From positions 1-39,058 of the forward strand of contig JAVECW010000097.1 of assembly GCA_030841285.1 (NCBI GenBank): a DNA stretch of 39,058 bases, in the 5' to 3' direction. This document shows, piece by piece, positions 24,040 to 32,037 of the stretch. Position 1 is the stretch's first letter. Every line of letters begins with the position of its first letter. The notes under the pieces were generated by a model that did no database searches, was not told the DNA's origin, and saw only the letters and a program-made list of their open reading frames with translations. The stretch is from Microbacteriaceae bacterium (GTDB lineage: Bacteria > Actinomycetota > Actinomycetes > Actinomycetales > Microbacteriaceae). The position numbers and the translations under genes are program-made.

Positions 24040-24528
24040 ATGTCTACTCTCGCCGACATTCCGATTACGACAATTGACGGGGAGTCGACGTCGCTGGGTG
24101 CGTACAACGGCAAGGTCATCCTCGTCGTGAACGTCGCATCCCGCTGTGGTCTGGCACCGCAATACGAAAAGCTCGAGGAGCTTCAGAAGACGTATGGCGA
24201 GCGCGGCTTTACCGTGCTTGGGTTCCCGAGCAACCAGTTCCTGCAGGAGCTGAGCTCGACAGACGCGATCAAGGAGTATTGCTCCACCACCTGGGGCGTC
24301 ACCTTCCCGATGATGGGCAAAGTGCGGGTCAACGGCCGGTCGGAGCATCCGCTGTACACCGAGCTCAAGAAGACCGCCGATGCCGAGGGTACGGCCGGCA
24401 AAGTCAAATGGAACTTCGAAAAGTTCGTGATCACGCCGTCAGGAACGGTTCACCGCTTCCGACCGGCGGTCGAGCCGGATGCCCCCGAAATCGTCGACCT
24501 GATCGAGGCCTCCCTGCCCGTGCGTTAG
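24040..24528 (+). CDS. Glutathione-peroxidase family thiol peroxidase
   Basis: A 162-residue thioredoxin-fold peroxidase. The peroxidatic Cys36 is in NVASRCGLAPQY, in the position that is selenocysteine in mammalian enzymes. The tetrad partners are present as Gln in FPSNQF, Trp in KWNFEKF and Asn in the same motif. The usual Cys in FPCNQF is Ser here, while EYCSTTWGVTFPM keeps a Cys. Actinobacteria lack glutathione, so reduction by thioredoxin or mycothiol systems is likely (inference). ATG 24040 has GAGGA five bases upstream. An alternative ATG at 24019 lies 7 bp after TAAACT and could give a leaderless, seven-residue longer form. Confidence 0.92.
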   Translation: MSTLADIPITTIDGESTSLGAYNGKVILVVNVASRCGLAPQYEKLEELQKTYGERGFTVLGFPSNQFLQELSSTDAIKEYCSTTWGVTFPMMGKVRVNGRSEHPLYTELKKTADAEGTAGKVKWNFEKFVITPSGTVHRFRPAVEPDAPEIVDLIEASLPVR

Positions 24529-24573
24529 TCCCGAGCCACTCCCCGTCAACGCCATACACTGGATGCGGTGCCC

Positions 24574-24658
24574 GCGGGAGTGGTGAAATTGGCAGACACG
24601 CAGGATTTAGGTTCCTGTGCTTTCGAGCGTGAGGGTTCAAGTCCCTTCTCCCGCACCA
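24574..24658 (+). tRNA. tRNA-Leu (TAG anticodon)
   Basis: A type II tRNA with a long variable arm. Acceptor arms GCGGGAG and CTCCCGC pair fully. The anticodon loop contains TTTAGGT (anticodon TAG, reading CUA), the T arm has GGTTCAAGTCC, and CCA is encoded at 24656-24658. A TACACT -10 box at 24555-24560 lies 13 bp upstream. Confidence 0.97.
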
Positions 24659-24800
24659 CATTTCCACGAAGTAGCGCCCGACTTTTGTCGCGCACTCAGC
24701 AAACCCACCGAATTCGGAGGGATTCTCGCTAAACTTCGCAGCGAAACCCCGAACTTCCGCAGCCCACCGGCCGCACGATAACCGACGACTGGAACCGCGC

Positions 24801-25520
24801 ATGATGCACACCGCCCTCATCCCCTGGCTCGACCCCCAGACCCTCATCTCGGACTTCGGCGCCTGGGCGCTGCTCGGTGTGTGCGCCATCGTCTTCGCCG
24901 AGACGGGCCTGCTGATCGGATTCCTCCTGCCCGGCGACACCCTTCTCGTCATCACCGGCCTGCTGGCCTTCGCCGGCGTCATCCACATTCCGATCTGGCT
25001 CGTCTGCCTCGCGATCGGCGTAGCTGCGTTCCTCGGCGGTGAAGCCGGCTACCTGATCGGCCACAAGCTCGGGCCTCGCGTCTTCGAGCGCAAGGAGTCG
25101 GGCGTATTCAGCGTTCACAACGTCCAGCGCACCAATGCGTTCTTCGAGCGTTTCGGGGGAATCGCCGTGATCATCGCCCGATTCGTGCCCGTCGTGCGCA
25201 CCTTCGCCCCCGTCGCCGCGGGCGTCGGGCACATGAACTACAAGAAGTACTCGCTGTACAACTTCATCGGCGCGATGATCTGGGGAGCCGGTCTCACCGC
25301 CGTCGGATACCTGCTCGGCTACATCCCGCCCGTCGCGACCTTCGTCAAGAGCTACATCGACGTGATCCTGCTCGGAGCCGTTGTGGTGACGGCCGTGCCC
25401 ACGATCTTCCACTACGTGCAGTCGAGCATCAAGGCCAGGCGCGCTGCCGCGGCCGTTCCCGCCTCGACCGCCGACCTCACGCTCGAGCCCGACGCGTTCA
25501 ACCAGCACCACGAGCACTGA
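24801..25520 (+). CDS. DedA-family membrane protein
   Basis: A 239-residue polytopic membrane protein of the DedA/VTT family. FAETGLLIGFLLPGDTLLVITGLLA is the usual first re-entrant region (about residues 33-57). GGEAGYLIGHKLG follows, and the RFVPVVRTFAPVAAGVGHM signature at about 134-152 contains the functional Arg residues. The family is linked to lipid scrambling and membrane homeostasis, with undecaprenyl-phosphate recycling shown for some members. The tail is rich in Ala and charged residues. It converges on the cation diffusion facilitator gene 28 bp away. Confidence 0.92.
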   Translation: MMHTALIPWLDPQTLISDFGAWALLGVCAIVFAETGLLIGFLLPGDTLLVITGLLAFAGVIHIPIWLVCLAIGVAAFLGGEAGYLIGHKLGPRVFERKESGVFSVHNVQRTNAFFERFGGIAVIIARFVPVVRTFAPVAAGVGHMNYKKYSLYNFIGAMIWGAGLTAVGYLLGYIPPVATFVKSYIDVILLGAVVVTAVPTIFHYVQSSIKARRAAAAVPASTADLTLEPDAFNQHHEH

Positions 25521-25548
25521 CCTCGCAGACCGCGGGCGGGCGCCCGGG

Positions 25549-26463
25549 CTAGCGGTGGAGTTCGTCCTCGTGCCTGGCATGTTCGGCCGGCTCGAGCTGG
25601 AAGGTTGAGTGCTCGACGTCGAAGTGCGTTGCGAGGCATCCTGAGAGCTCATCGAGCAGCGCTCCCGTCTTCCCTGAGCTGAACACCTCGGCGGCAACGA
25701 CGACGTGTGCCGAGAAGACGGGTGCCCCAGACGTGATCGCCCACACGTGCACGTCGTGCACGGCGACGACGCCGGGCGTTCGGGTGATGTGTTGGCGTAT
25801 CTCGGCGACATCCGTGTCTGCCGGCGCCGACTCGCTCAGAACACGGATGACGTCGCGCAGCAAGACGAACGCGCGCGGTGCGATCATGGCGGCAATCAAC
25901 AGGGATGCGATCGCGTCGGCCTGGGCGAACCCCGTGGTCAGGATCACGACGGCGGCCACGATGACCGCGAATGAACCGAACAGGTCGCCCAGGACCTCGA
26001 GGTACGCACCCCGCATGTTGATCGAGTGCTGCGCGGTCGGCCGCAGCAGAAGGAGCGCGCACAGGTTGGCGAAAAGGCTGATCACCGCGACGATGAGCAT
26101 GGGCACGCTCTGGACCTCGGCCGTGGATGCGTTCACCAGCCGGAGAATTGCGCCGAACGTGACGAACAGGGCGACAACGACGAGGATCACGCCGTTGATG
26201 AGCGCGCCGAAGACCTCAGCGCGACGATAGCCGAATGTCTGGCGGTCCGTCGCCGGCCTGGCCGCCACGATCGTGGCGACAAGGGCGATCGTGAGCCCGG
26301 TAAGGTCGCTCAGCATGTGGCCGGCGTCGGCGAGGAGGGAGAGCGATCCACTGATCCACGCGCCAGCGACCTCGAACAGGAGGACGCAGGCGACGATCCC
26401 GATCGCGATCGCAAGCCGATTGCGATGGGTCGCGGATGTCGCGTGACTATGGTTGTGGCTCAT
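25549..26463 (-). CDS. Cation diffusion facilitator (CzcD/ZnT-type metal efflux)
   Basis: A 304-residue six-helix transporter exporting divalent metals in exchange for protons. A His-bearing start (MSHNHSHATSATH), the GSLSLLADAGHMLSD motif in helix 2 with His49 and Asp53, FGYRRAEVFGALING between helices 2 and 3, and a C-terminal ferredoxin-like domain ending in a His/Glu-rich tail are all visible. In helix 5 the partner motif reads YLEVLGD, so the expected His-x3-Asp is Glu156-x3-Asp160. That may affect metal choice. GAGG precedes ATG 26463. It lies 82 bp downstream of rdgB on the same strand and could be cotranscribed. Confidence 0.93.
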   Translation of the reverse strand: MSHNHSHATSATHRNRLAIAIGIVACVLLFEVAGAWISGSLSLLADAGHMLSDLTGLTIALVATIVAARPATDRQTFGYRRAEVFGALINGVILVVVALFVTFGAILRLVNASTAEVQSVPMLIVAVISLFANLCALLLLRPTAQHSINMRGAYLEVLGDLFGSFAVIVAAVVILTTGFAQADAIASLLIAAMIAPRAFVLLRDVIRVLSESAPADTDVAEIRQHITRTPGVVAVHDVHVWAITSGAPVFSAHVVVAAEVFSSGKTGALLDELSGCLATHFDVEHSTFQLEPAEHARHEDELHR

Positions 26464-26545
26464 CTCACCTCAACGGTAGATCGCCGCGAGCGCGGGCGCC
26501 AGAGAGCCGCTTAGATAGGAATGAGTGCCGTTCTCAGTTGCTGGC

Positions 26546-27154
26546 TCAGTCGCCGTCTGCGGCGGGTTCCAGCGAACGCAGGACAGGGATCAAGCGCTCG
26601 AATGCGCGCGCCCGATGGCTCTCCGCATCCTTGGCGGCTGGAGTCAGCTCGGCGGCCGAAACGCCGTGGCCGTCTGGCAGGAAGATCGGGTCGTAGCCGA
26701 ACCCGTGCTCGCCGCGCGGCTCGAGGGCGACCCGCCCTGGCCAGATGCCCTCGACAACGGCCTCTGACCCGCTCGGATCGGCGAGCGCGATTGCCGCGGT
26801 GAAATGCGCACCGCGGTGCTCCTCGGCTATATCCGACAGTTGGTCGAGCAGCAGGCGGAGGTTCGCTCCCCCGTCACCGTGCGTGCCTGCCCAGCGCGCC
26901 GAGAAAATTCCCGGTGCGCCGCCCAGGACATCGACGCAGATGCCAGAGTCGTCTGCGAGGGCGACGAGGCCCGTGTGCGCCGCGGCCGCACGGGCTTTGA
27001 TGAGCGCGTTTTCTGCGAAGCTGATGCCGTTCTCCACGGGCTGCGGACCGTCGTATGCGACGATCTCGAGGTTCGGCATGGATGCGCCCAGGATGCGCTG
27101 GAACTCCTCGACCTTGTGCTGGTTGTGCGTGGCCAGCACGAGTTTGAGGGTCAT
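26546..27154 (-). CDS. rdgB: Non-canonical purine NTP pyrophosphatase (RdgB/HAM1)
   Basis: A 202-residue house-cleaning enzyme that hydrolyses ITP, dITP and XTP to monophosphates. The start [20 protein letters not shown] contains the THN-x-HK phosphate-binding motif. [20 protein letters not shown] with SARWAG supplies the catalytic Asp and substrate loop, and [11 protein letters not shown] is the base-recognition motif. The start overlaps the rph stop by 4 bp. Usual length for the family. Confidence 0.95.
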   Translation of the reverse strand: MTLKLVLATHNQHKVEEFQRILGASMPNLEIVAYDGPQPVENGISFAENALIKARAAAAHTGLVALADDSGICVDVLGGAPGIFSARWAGTHGDGGANLRLLLDQLSDIAEEHRGAHFTAAIALADPSGSEAVVEGIWPGRVALEPRGEHGFGYDPIFLPDGHGVSAAELTPAAKDAESHRARAFERLIPVLRSLEPAADGD

Positions 27155-27891
27155 CGGCCCTCGGCCAGCGCCGCTGCCTGCAGCCCGGTAAGAGTCGCGG
27201 TGCCGCCCAGGGCAAGGTCGAGCAGGGAGTTGAGCTCCGTGCGGTCGAATGGAGCGCCCTCGGCGGTTCCCTGCACCTCGACGAAGAGCCCGCGGCCCGT
27301 GACGACCACGTTCATGTCGGTCTCGGCGCGGACATCCTCAACGTATGCCAGGTCGAGCATGGGCTCGCCGTCGATGATGCCGACCGAGACGGCCGCGACG
27401 CTGTCGATGAGCGGAGTCGCCTTCTGCCCGATGAACCGGTGCTCGCGCCCCCACTCGATCGCGTCGGCGAGCGCCACGTACGCACCCGTGATGGCCGCGG
27501 TGCGCGTGCCACCGTCGGCCTGGAGCACATCACAGTCGATGACAATGGTGTTCTCACCGAGCCCCTTCATGTCGACCACGGCACGCAGGCTGCGACCGAC
27601 AAGGCGGCTGATCTCGTGGGTGCGACCGCCGACCCTGCCCTTGACCGATTCGCGGTCCATCCGCTCGTTGGTCGAGCGTGGCAGCATCGCGTACTCTGCG
27701 GTGACCCAGCCCTTGCCCTTGCCGGCCATCCAGCGCGGAACGCCGTTGGTGAAGGATGCCGTGCACAGCACCTTCGTGTTGCCGAAGGAGATGAGCGCAG
27801 AGCCTTCGGCCTGCGTGCTCCATCCACGCTCGATCGTGATGGGTCGCAGCTGATCGGCAGTGCGGCCATCGGCGCGCGTCGTGTCGGTCAT
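27151..27891 (-). CDS. rph: Ribonuclease PH
   Basis: A 246-residue phosphorolytic 3'-exoribonuclease that trims tRNA 3' ends. [19 protein letters not shown] near the start, the KVLCTASF core, and the C-terminal half with [20 protein letters not shown] and a phosphate-binding Arg are typical. ATG 27891 has AGGAG five bases upstream. It lies between murI (85 bp upstream) and rdgB (overlapping), the order known from other actinobacteria. Confidence 0.96.
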   Translation of the reverse strand: MTDTTRADGRTADQLRPITIERGWSTQAEGSALISFGNTKVLCTASFTNGVPRWMAGKGKGWVTAEYAMLPRSTNERMDRESVKGRVGGRTHEISRLVGRSLRAVVDMKGLGENTIVIDCDVLQADGGTRTAAITGAYVALADAIEWGREHRFIGQKATPLIDSVAAVSVGIIDGEPMLDLAYVEDVRAETDMNVVVTGRGLFVEVQGTAEGAPFDRTELNSLLDLALGGTATLTGLQAAALAEGR

Positions 27892-27976
27892 GGTTCTCCT
27901 CTGTGGTGGGCGTGGCGATTCTTGGTCTGGTCTGTTGTTCGATGGTCGAATATGTGGGTCGAGTCTGTGGGTCGGA

Positions 27977-28798
27977 TCAGGGTGCGGGCAGCTCGATCGA
28001 GCCGGTCTCAACGAGGTCGACGCGAGAGACCTCCGGACCCATGAAGCGATGCGCGAGGCGCAGGAAGTCGCCAGCATCCGCACCCGTCGCCTCGAATCGC
28101 AGGCTCGGTTCGCCCGACGCCGTTCGTTCGAGACGCTGGCTGACCAGGGTCCGATACACATCGTTGGCGGTCTCAGTATTGCTCGAGACGAGGGTCACGT
28201 CTTCGCCCATGACATAGGAGATGGCGCCCCTGAGGAACGGATAATGCGTGCAGCCCAGCACGAGCGTGTCGATGTCGGCGTCACGCAGCGGTTGCAGGTA
28301 CTCCTTCGCCACGGCAAGCAGTTCGTCCCCGCTCGTGACCCCGGCTTCGACGAACTCGACGAACCGCGGGCAGGCCTGGGTGAACAACTGGAGGTTCGGC
28401 GCGGCGGCGAATGCATCCTCGTACGCGAGGGAATTCACCGTCCCCACCGTGCCGACAACGCCGACACGGCCGCTTCGCGTCGCGGCGACGGCGCGGCGAA
28501 CTGCCGGCTGGATGACCTCGATCACGGGCACCGAATAGCGTTCCCTGGCATCCCTGAGCATGGCGGCGGATGCCGTATTGCACGCGATAACGAGCATCTT
28601 GACGCCTTGGTCGACCAGGAAGTCGAGCACCTCGAGCGAGTATTGACGAACATCGGCGATGGGCTTGGGGCCGTACGGCGAATGGGCCGTGTCACCGACG
28701 TAGAGGATGGACTCGTTGGGCAGCTGGTCCCGGATGGCGCGAGCGACGGTGAGGCCGCCGACCCCGGAGTCGAAGATCCCAATCGGTGCATCCGTCAC
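27977..28798 (-). CDS. murI: Glutamate racemase
   Basis: A 273-residue cofactor-independent racemase that makes D-glutamate for peptidoglycan. [15 protein letters not shown] has the acidic Asp10. The two catalytic Cys are Cys73 in IACNTASA and Cys183 in LGCTHYPFL. The GTG start at 28798 lies 8 bp after TATTCT on the minus strand, with no Shine-Dalgarno, so the transcript is leaderless. It is divergent from pncB, with the two -10 boxes almost touching. rph and rdgB follow. Confidence 0.96.
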   Translation of the reverse strand: MTDAPIGIFDSGVGGLTVARAIRDQLPNESILYVGDTAHSPYGPKPIADVRQYSLEVLDFLVDQGVKMLVIACNTASAAMLRDARERYSVPVIEVIQPAVRRAVAATRSGRVGVVGTVGTVNSLAYEDAFAAAPNLQLFTQACPRFVEFVEAGVTSGDELLAVAKEYLQPLRDADIDTLVLGCTHYPFLRGAISYVMGEDVTLVSSNTETANDVYRTLVSQRLERTASGEPSLRFEATGADAGDFLRLAHRFMGPEVSRVDLVETGSIELPAP

Positions 28799-28806
28799 GA
28801 TAATTC

Positions 28807-28819
28807 AGAATACTAGGCT
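28807..28819. promoter_or_regulatory. Abutting divergent -10 boxes of murI and pncB
   Basis: TATTCT on the minus strand (28812-28807) serves murI. TAGGCT on the plus strand (28814-28819) lies 6 bp before the pncB GTG. The boxes are 1 bp apart, so the two polymerases must compete, and each -35 region falls in the opposite coding sequence. Confidence 0.55.
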
Positions 28820-28825
28820 TGTTAC

Positions 28826-30130
28826 GTGACCGGCTCCTCCGCACTTCTGACCGACCGTTACGAACTCACGATGCTGGATGCCGCGTTGCAGACCGGCGCA
28901 CACGAGCGCGAAGCCGTCTTCGAGGCATTCACACGCCGACTGCATGGGGGCAGGAGGTATGGCGTGCTCGCCGGCACCGGGCGGCTCCTCGAGCTCATCG
29001 ACCAGTTCCGATTCGGCGACGCCGAGCTCGACTGGCTGCGCGACAACAACGTCGTGCGCCAAAGCACGCTGGACTGGCTCGCCAATTACCGCTTCAGTGG
29101 CACGATCCGCGGATATCGCGAGGGCGAGCTGTACTTCCCCGGTTCGCCGTTCCTCGTTGTGGATGCGCCGTTCGGCGAAGGCGTGATCCTCGAGACCCTG
29201 ATCCTCAGCGTCTTCAATTTCGACTCGGCCGTCGCAAGTGCGGCCGCGCGCATGGTTTCCGCGGCGAACGGACGCCCGGTGGCCGAGATGGGTTCACGCC
29301 GAACGGGCGAGCGCTCCGCCGTCGCCGCGGCACGCGCCGCTTTCATCGCCGGGTTCAGCGCCACCTCCAATCTGGAAGCAGGGCGCACGTGGGGCATCCC
29401 GACGATGGGCACCGCTGCGCATGCCTTCACCCTGCTGCACGACAGCGAGGAGGAAGCCTTCCGCTCCCAGGTCGACGCGTTCGGCCCGTCCACAACACTG
29501 CTCGTCGACACGTTCAATGTGGAGGCAGCGATCGCCCTCGCCGTGAAGGTCGGCGGTCCGGAGCTCGGCGCAATTCGCCTCGACTCCGGCGACCTGCCGT
29601 CGCTCGTGTCGACCGCACGCGCGCAGCTCGATTCGCTTGGGGCGACGAACACACGCATCACGGTCACCAACGACCTGGACGAGTACACGATCGCGGCCCT
29701 CGCCGCATCCCCCGTCGACTCGTATGGCGTTGGCACGTCCGTCGTTACGGGGTCTGGTGCGCCCGCGTCCGGAATGGTTTACAAGCTTGTCGCCCACCGC
29801 AATGGTGCCGGCGACTGGGTCTCCGTCGCGAAGACCTCGGACGGCAAAGCCGGCGTCGGCGGCCGCAAGCATGCGGTGCGTCGGATCGGCGCGGACGGCC
29901 GCGCTGTCGCCGAGGCGATCCACATCCTGGGCGATGAGCCCGTCGAGGATGCAGGCCGCAACCTGCTCGTGCCGCTCATCACGAACGGCGTGATCGAACA
30001 GCGGTATCTTGGCGCATCCGGCGTCGCGCTGGCCAGGGAGCACCGCGCCGCTGCCGTGGCCGAACTACCGGACCAGGCCTTCCGCCTTGGCCGAGGGGAC
30101 CCCGCGTTGCCGACCTTCTTCGTGGGCTAA
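28826..30130 (+). CDS. pncB: Nicotinate phosphoribosyltransferase
   Basis: A 434-residue enzyme of the Preiss-Handler pathway that joins nicotinate and PRPP to form NaMN for NAD synthesis. Family landmarks include LLTDRYELTMLDAAL at the start, a central VDTFNVEAA with GAIRLDSGDLPSL, TVTNDLDEYTI, and the phosphate loop YGVGTSVVTGSGAPASGMVYK. The GTG start at 28826 follows TAGGCT by 6 bp, implying a leaderless mRNA. A 7-bp hairpin spans the stop codon. The gene is monocistronic. Confidence 0.95.
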   Translation: MTGSSALLTDRYELTMLDAALQTGAHEREAVFEAFTRRLHGGRRYGVLAGTGRLLELIDQFRFGDAELDWLRDNNVVRQSTLDWLANYRFSGTIRGYREGELYFPGSPFLVVDAPFGEGVILETLILSVFNFDSAVASAAARMVSAANGRPVAEMGSRRTGERSAVAAARAAFIAGFSATSNLEAGRTWGIPTMGTAAHAFTLLHDSEEEAFRSQVDAFGPSTTLLVDTFNVEAAIALAVKVGGPELGAIRLDSGDLPSLVSTARAQLDSLGATNTRITVTNDLDEYTIAALAASPVDSYGVGTSVVTGSGAPASGMVYKLVAHRNGAGDWVSVAKTSDGKAGVGGRKHAVRRIGADGRAVAEAIHILGDEPVEDAGRNLLVPLITNGVIEQRYLGASGVALAREHRAAAVAELPDQAFRLGRGDPALPTFFVG

Positions 30131-30140
30131 CTGAGCCCAC
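30122..30140. terminator. Short bidirectional hairpin at the end of pncB
   Basis: GTGGGCT (30122-30128) and AGCCCAC (30134-30140) enclose AACTG, spanning the pncB stop codon between convergent genes. There is no long T tract, so the strength is moderate. Confidence 0.5.
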
Positions 30141-30151
30141 ATCCGGCGGAT

Positions 30152-30436
30152 TTACTCGGCGCGCAGCTTCTCGTATATCTCTTTGCACGTCGGGCAGACC
30201 GGGAACTTCTCCGGATCGCGGCCGGGCGTCCACATCTTGCCGCACAGCGCCCGCACGGGCTTTCCGGTGATTGCGGACTCGAGGATCTGCTCCTTCTTCA
30301 CGTAGTGCGAGAAGCGTTCGTGGTCTCCCGGCTCGATCGTCTCCTGTTCGAGGAGCTCCTCGAGCTCTCGGTCAAGCGTCGTCGTACCGCCGCCATCAGG
30401 GATCCCGCCTGGTTCTGAGATGCTCGCGTCGTACAT
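30152..30436 (-). CDS. DUF3039 protein (94 aa)
   Basis: A small actinobacterial protein of the DUF3039 family, which has no assigned function. An acidic N-terminal half (LDRELEELLEQETIEPGDHERFSHYV) leads into a possible metal-binding part with Cys in ALCGKMW and CPTCKEIY, about 18 residues apart. These and a nearby His could bind zinc. It converges on pncB and lies 23 bp downstream of nothing else on its strand. TACACT ends 6 bp before ATG 30436, so the transcript should be leaderless. The 12 bases TACACTGGATGC are identical to those upstream of tRNA-Leu. Confidence 0.85.
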   Translation of the reverse strand: MYDASISEPGGIPDGGGTTTLDRELEELLEQETIEPGDHERFSHYVKKEQILESAITGKPVRALCGKMWTPGRDPEKFPVCPTCKEIYEKLRAE

Positions 30437-30459
30437 GCATCCAGTGTAAGTCGGTTGAG

Positions 30460-32037
30460 TTAGTCGTTCCGGCTTGCGAAGCCCATGAGCTCAGGAGCCC
30501 GCCGATCGAAGACCCAGCCACCCAGGAAAAGCCCCCCGACCAGCACGGCGAGTCCGATGATCGCGGCGGCAATGGGCGTCCCGGCGAGCCAGGCCGGCGA
30601 GACGAAGAGCCCAAGTGCCATGAACACGATGATGGGCGCCGAAAGCACGATGACGGCGAAGAAACTGATCGACTGGACGAGCGCGGCCGAGGCCCCCAGG
30701 TTCTGCGGCTGCGAGAAGGCGCTGTCTCCGGGCTTGGACGCCGGATACGGAAACACGGCCGACGAGATGCTCGAAAGCCCGATCCCGATGAGCAGCACGG
30801 CGCCGCTGAGCCCGATCACGGACGGCAGGACGACCCAGTCGCCGTACACGTACACGGTCACGATCGATCCGATCGCGATGAGCGGGATTCCGATGAGGAT
30901 GACGGGCACGATACGTCCGACCCGATCCGCGATGCCATGAGTGCCAGAGGCGATGTGCAGCCAGATCGCCGTGCTGTCATAGGCGAGGTCGTTGTGGATC
31001 ATCCAGCCGAGGAACAGGCACATCACCGGCAGTGGGAGAAGTGCAATGTAATGCCCGGGCACGCCGGCAATGAGGAGCGCGACGACCATCACGACAGGCA
31101 CAAGCGGGATCATCACGAGCGACACCCAATAACGGGCGTCCCTGCCCCAGTACGTGAGGCTGCGCGCGGCGATCGCGGCCGTCGCGCCCGCCGGCACGCG
31201 GCTGAACCAGCCGAGCCCCGCATACGCTTTGGCCTGTGCTTCACGGTGTGGAGTCACGAGCATCTTGGCGACGAGCGCCATCCAGCCCAGCCAGAGAAGA
31301 CCAAGGAAGGCGAGGGCGATGAGGAGCTTGAGGAAGGCGACGCCCCACGCGCCTGTCGCGGCGTCACCAGGCACGGACCACATCGCTCCGAGCGGTGTCC
31401 AGCTCAGCCACGACGCGATGTTTGCGATCACGGTGACTCCGTCGCGGGCCCAGTCGATCGTCGCGAGGAGCACGATGACGGGAGAGAGCATCACGATTAC
31501 GAGGATGCCGATCGCGCCGCTGAATTCGCGTGCGCGCCTCGTGGAGAGCAGGAACGCCGCGACCGACGTCGTGACACGCGCGCTGAGCACGCACGTGAGC
31601 ACCACGATGACGGCGCAAACAAGCGCGATGAGCGTCGTTCCGAAATCGCGCGACCAGGTCACGACCGTCGCAAGCGAACACACCGTCAGCACGAGCGCCG
31701 GGGTGCCGATGAGCGCCGCGAGTGCGAGATAACTCGCGAGATGCAGGTTCGGGATGCCGTACAGCGAGAACCGGCGGGGATCGAGCGTGTCATCCACACC
31801 GAAGATAAGAGGGAGAAGCACGAAACCGAGCATCACGAGCGCGCCGAGCACGACGAGGATGTTACGGATCAGCTCGACGTCACCGACGAATCGCGCGCCC
31901 ACGAGGGCGAGCACGACGAAAACGGCCAGGAACATCCCATAGAGCAGGCCGATGACGAGGCCGAAAACCTGCCACGGACTGCGCCGGAAGGTGTTGGCCA
32001 TCAGCCGGAGTTTCAGTCCGAGAAACTGTGCAACCAT
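30460..32037 (-). CDS. ABC exporter permease (about 12 transmembrane segments)
   Basis: A 525-residue integral membrane protein with alternating hydrophobic helices over its full length and short charged loops (e.g. RRSPWQVFG at the start). No substrate-specific motif was recognised. It is the membrane partner of the ATPase encoded just upstream. ATG 32037 overlaps the ATPase gene by 25 bp. An internal ATG 12 codons later would remove the overlap. It probably exports a hydrophobic molecule or acts on envelope lipids, but the sequence gives no direct evidence. Confidence 0.82.
   Translation of the reverse strand: MVAQFLGLKLRLMANTFRRSPWQVFGLVIGLLYGMFLAVFVVLALVGARFVGDVELIRNILVVLGALVMLGFVLLPLIFGVDDTLDPRRFSLYGIPNLHLASYLALAALIGTPALVLTVCSLATVVTWSRDFGTTLIALVCAVIVVLTCVLSARVTTSVAAFLLSTRRAREFSGAIGILVIVMLSPVIVLLATIDWARDGVTVIANIASWLSWTPLGAMWSVPGDAATGAWGVAFLKLLIALAFLGLLWLGWMALVAKMLVTPHREAQAKAYAGLGWFSRVPAGATAAIAARSLTYWGRDARYWVSLVMIPLVPVVMVVALLIAGVPGHYIALLPLPVMCLFLGWMIHNDLAYDSTAIWLHIASGTHGIADRVGRIVPVILIGIPLIAIGSIVTVYVYGDWVVLPSVIGLSGAVLLIGIGLSSISSAVFPYPASKPGDSAFSQPQNLGASAALVQSISFFAVIVLSAPIIVFMALGLFVSPAWLAGTPIAAAIIGLAVLVGGLFLGGWVFDRRAPELMGFASRND

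Noticed and set aside
25521-25548. Terminator between dedA and the CDF gene
   Set aside because: The GC-rich CGGGCG/CGCCCG repeat leaves only a 2-nt loop and lacks a T tract, so it was not listed.
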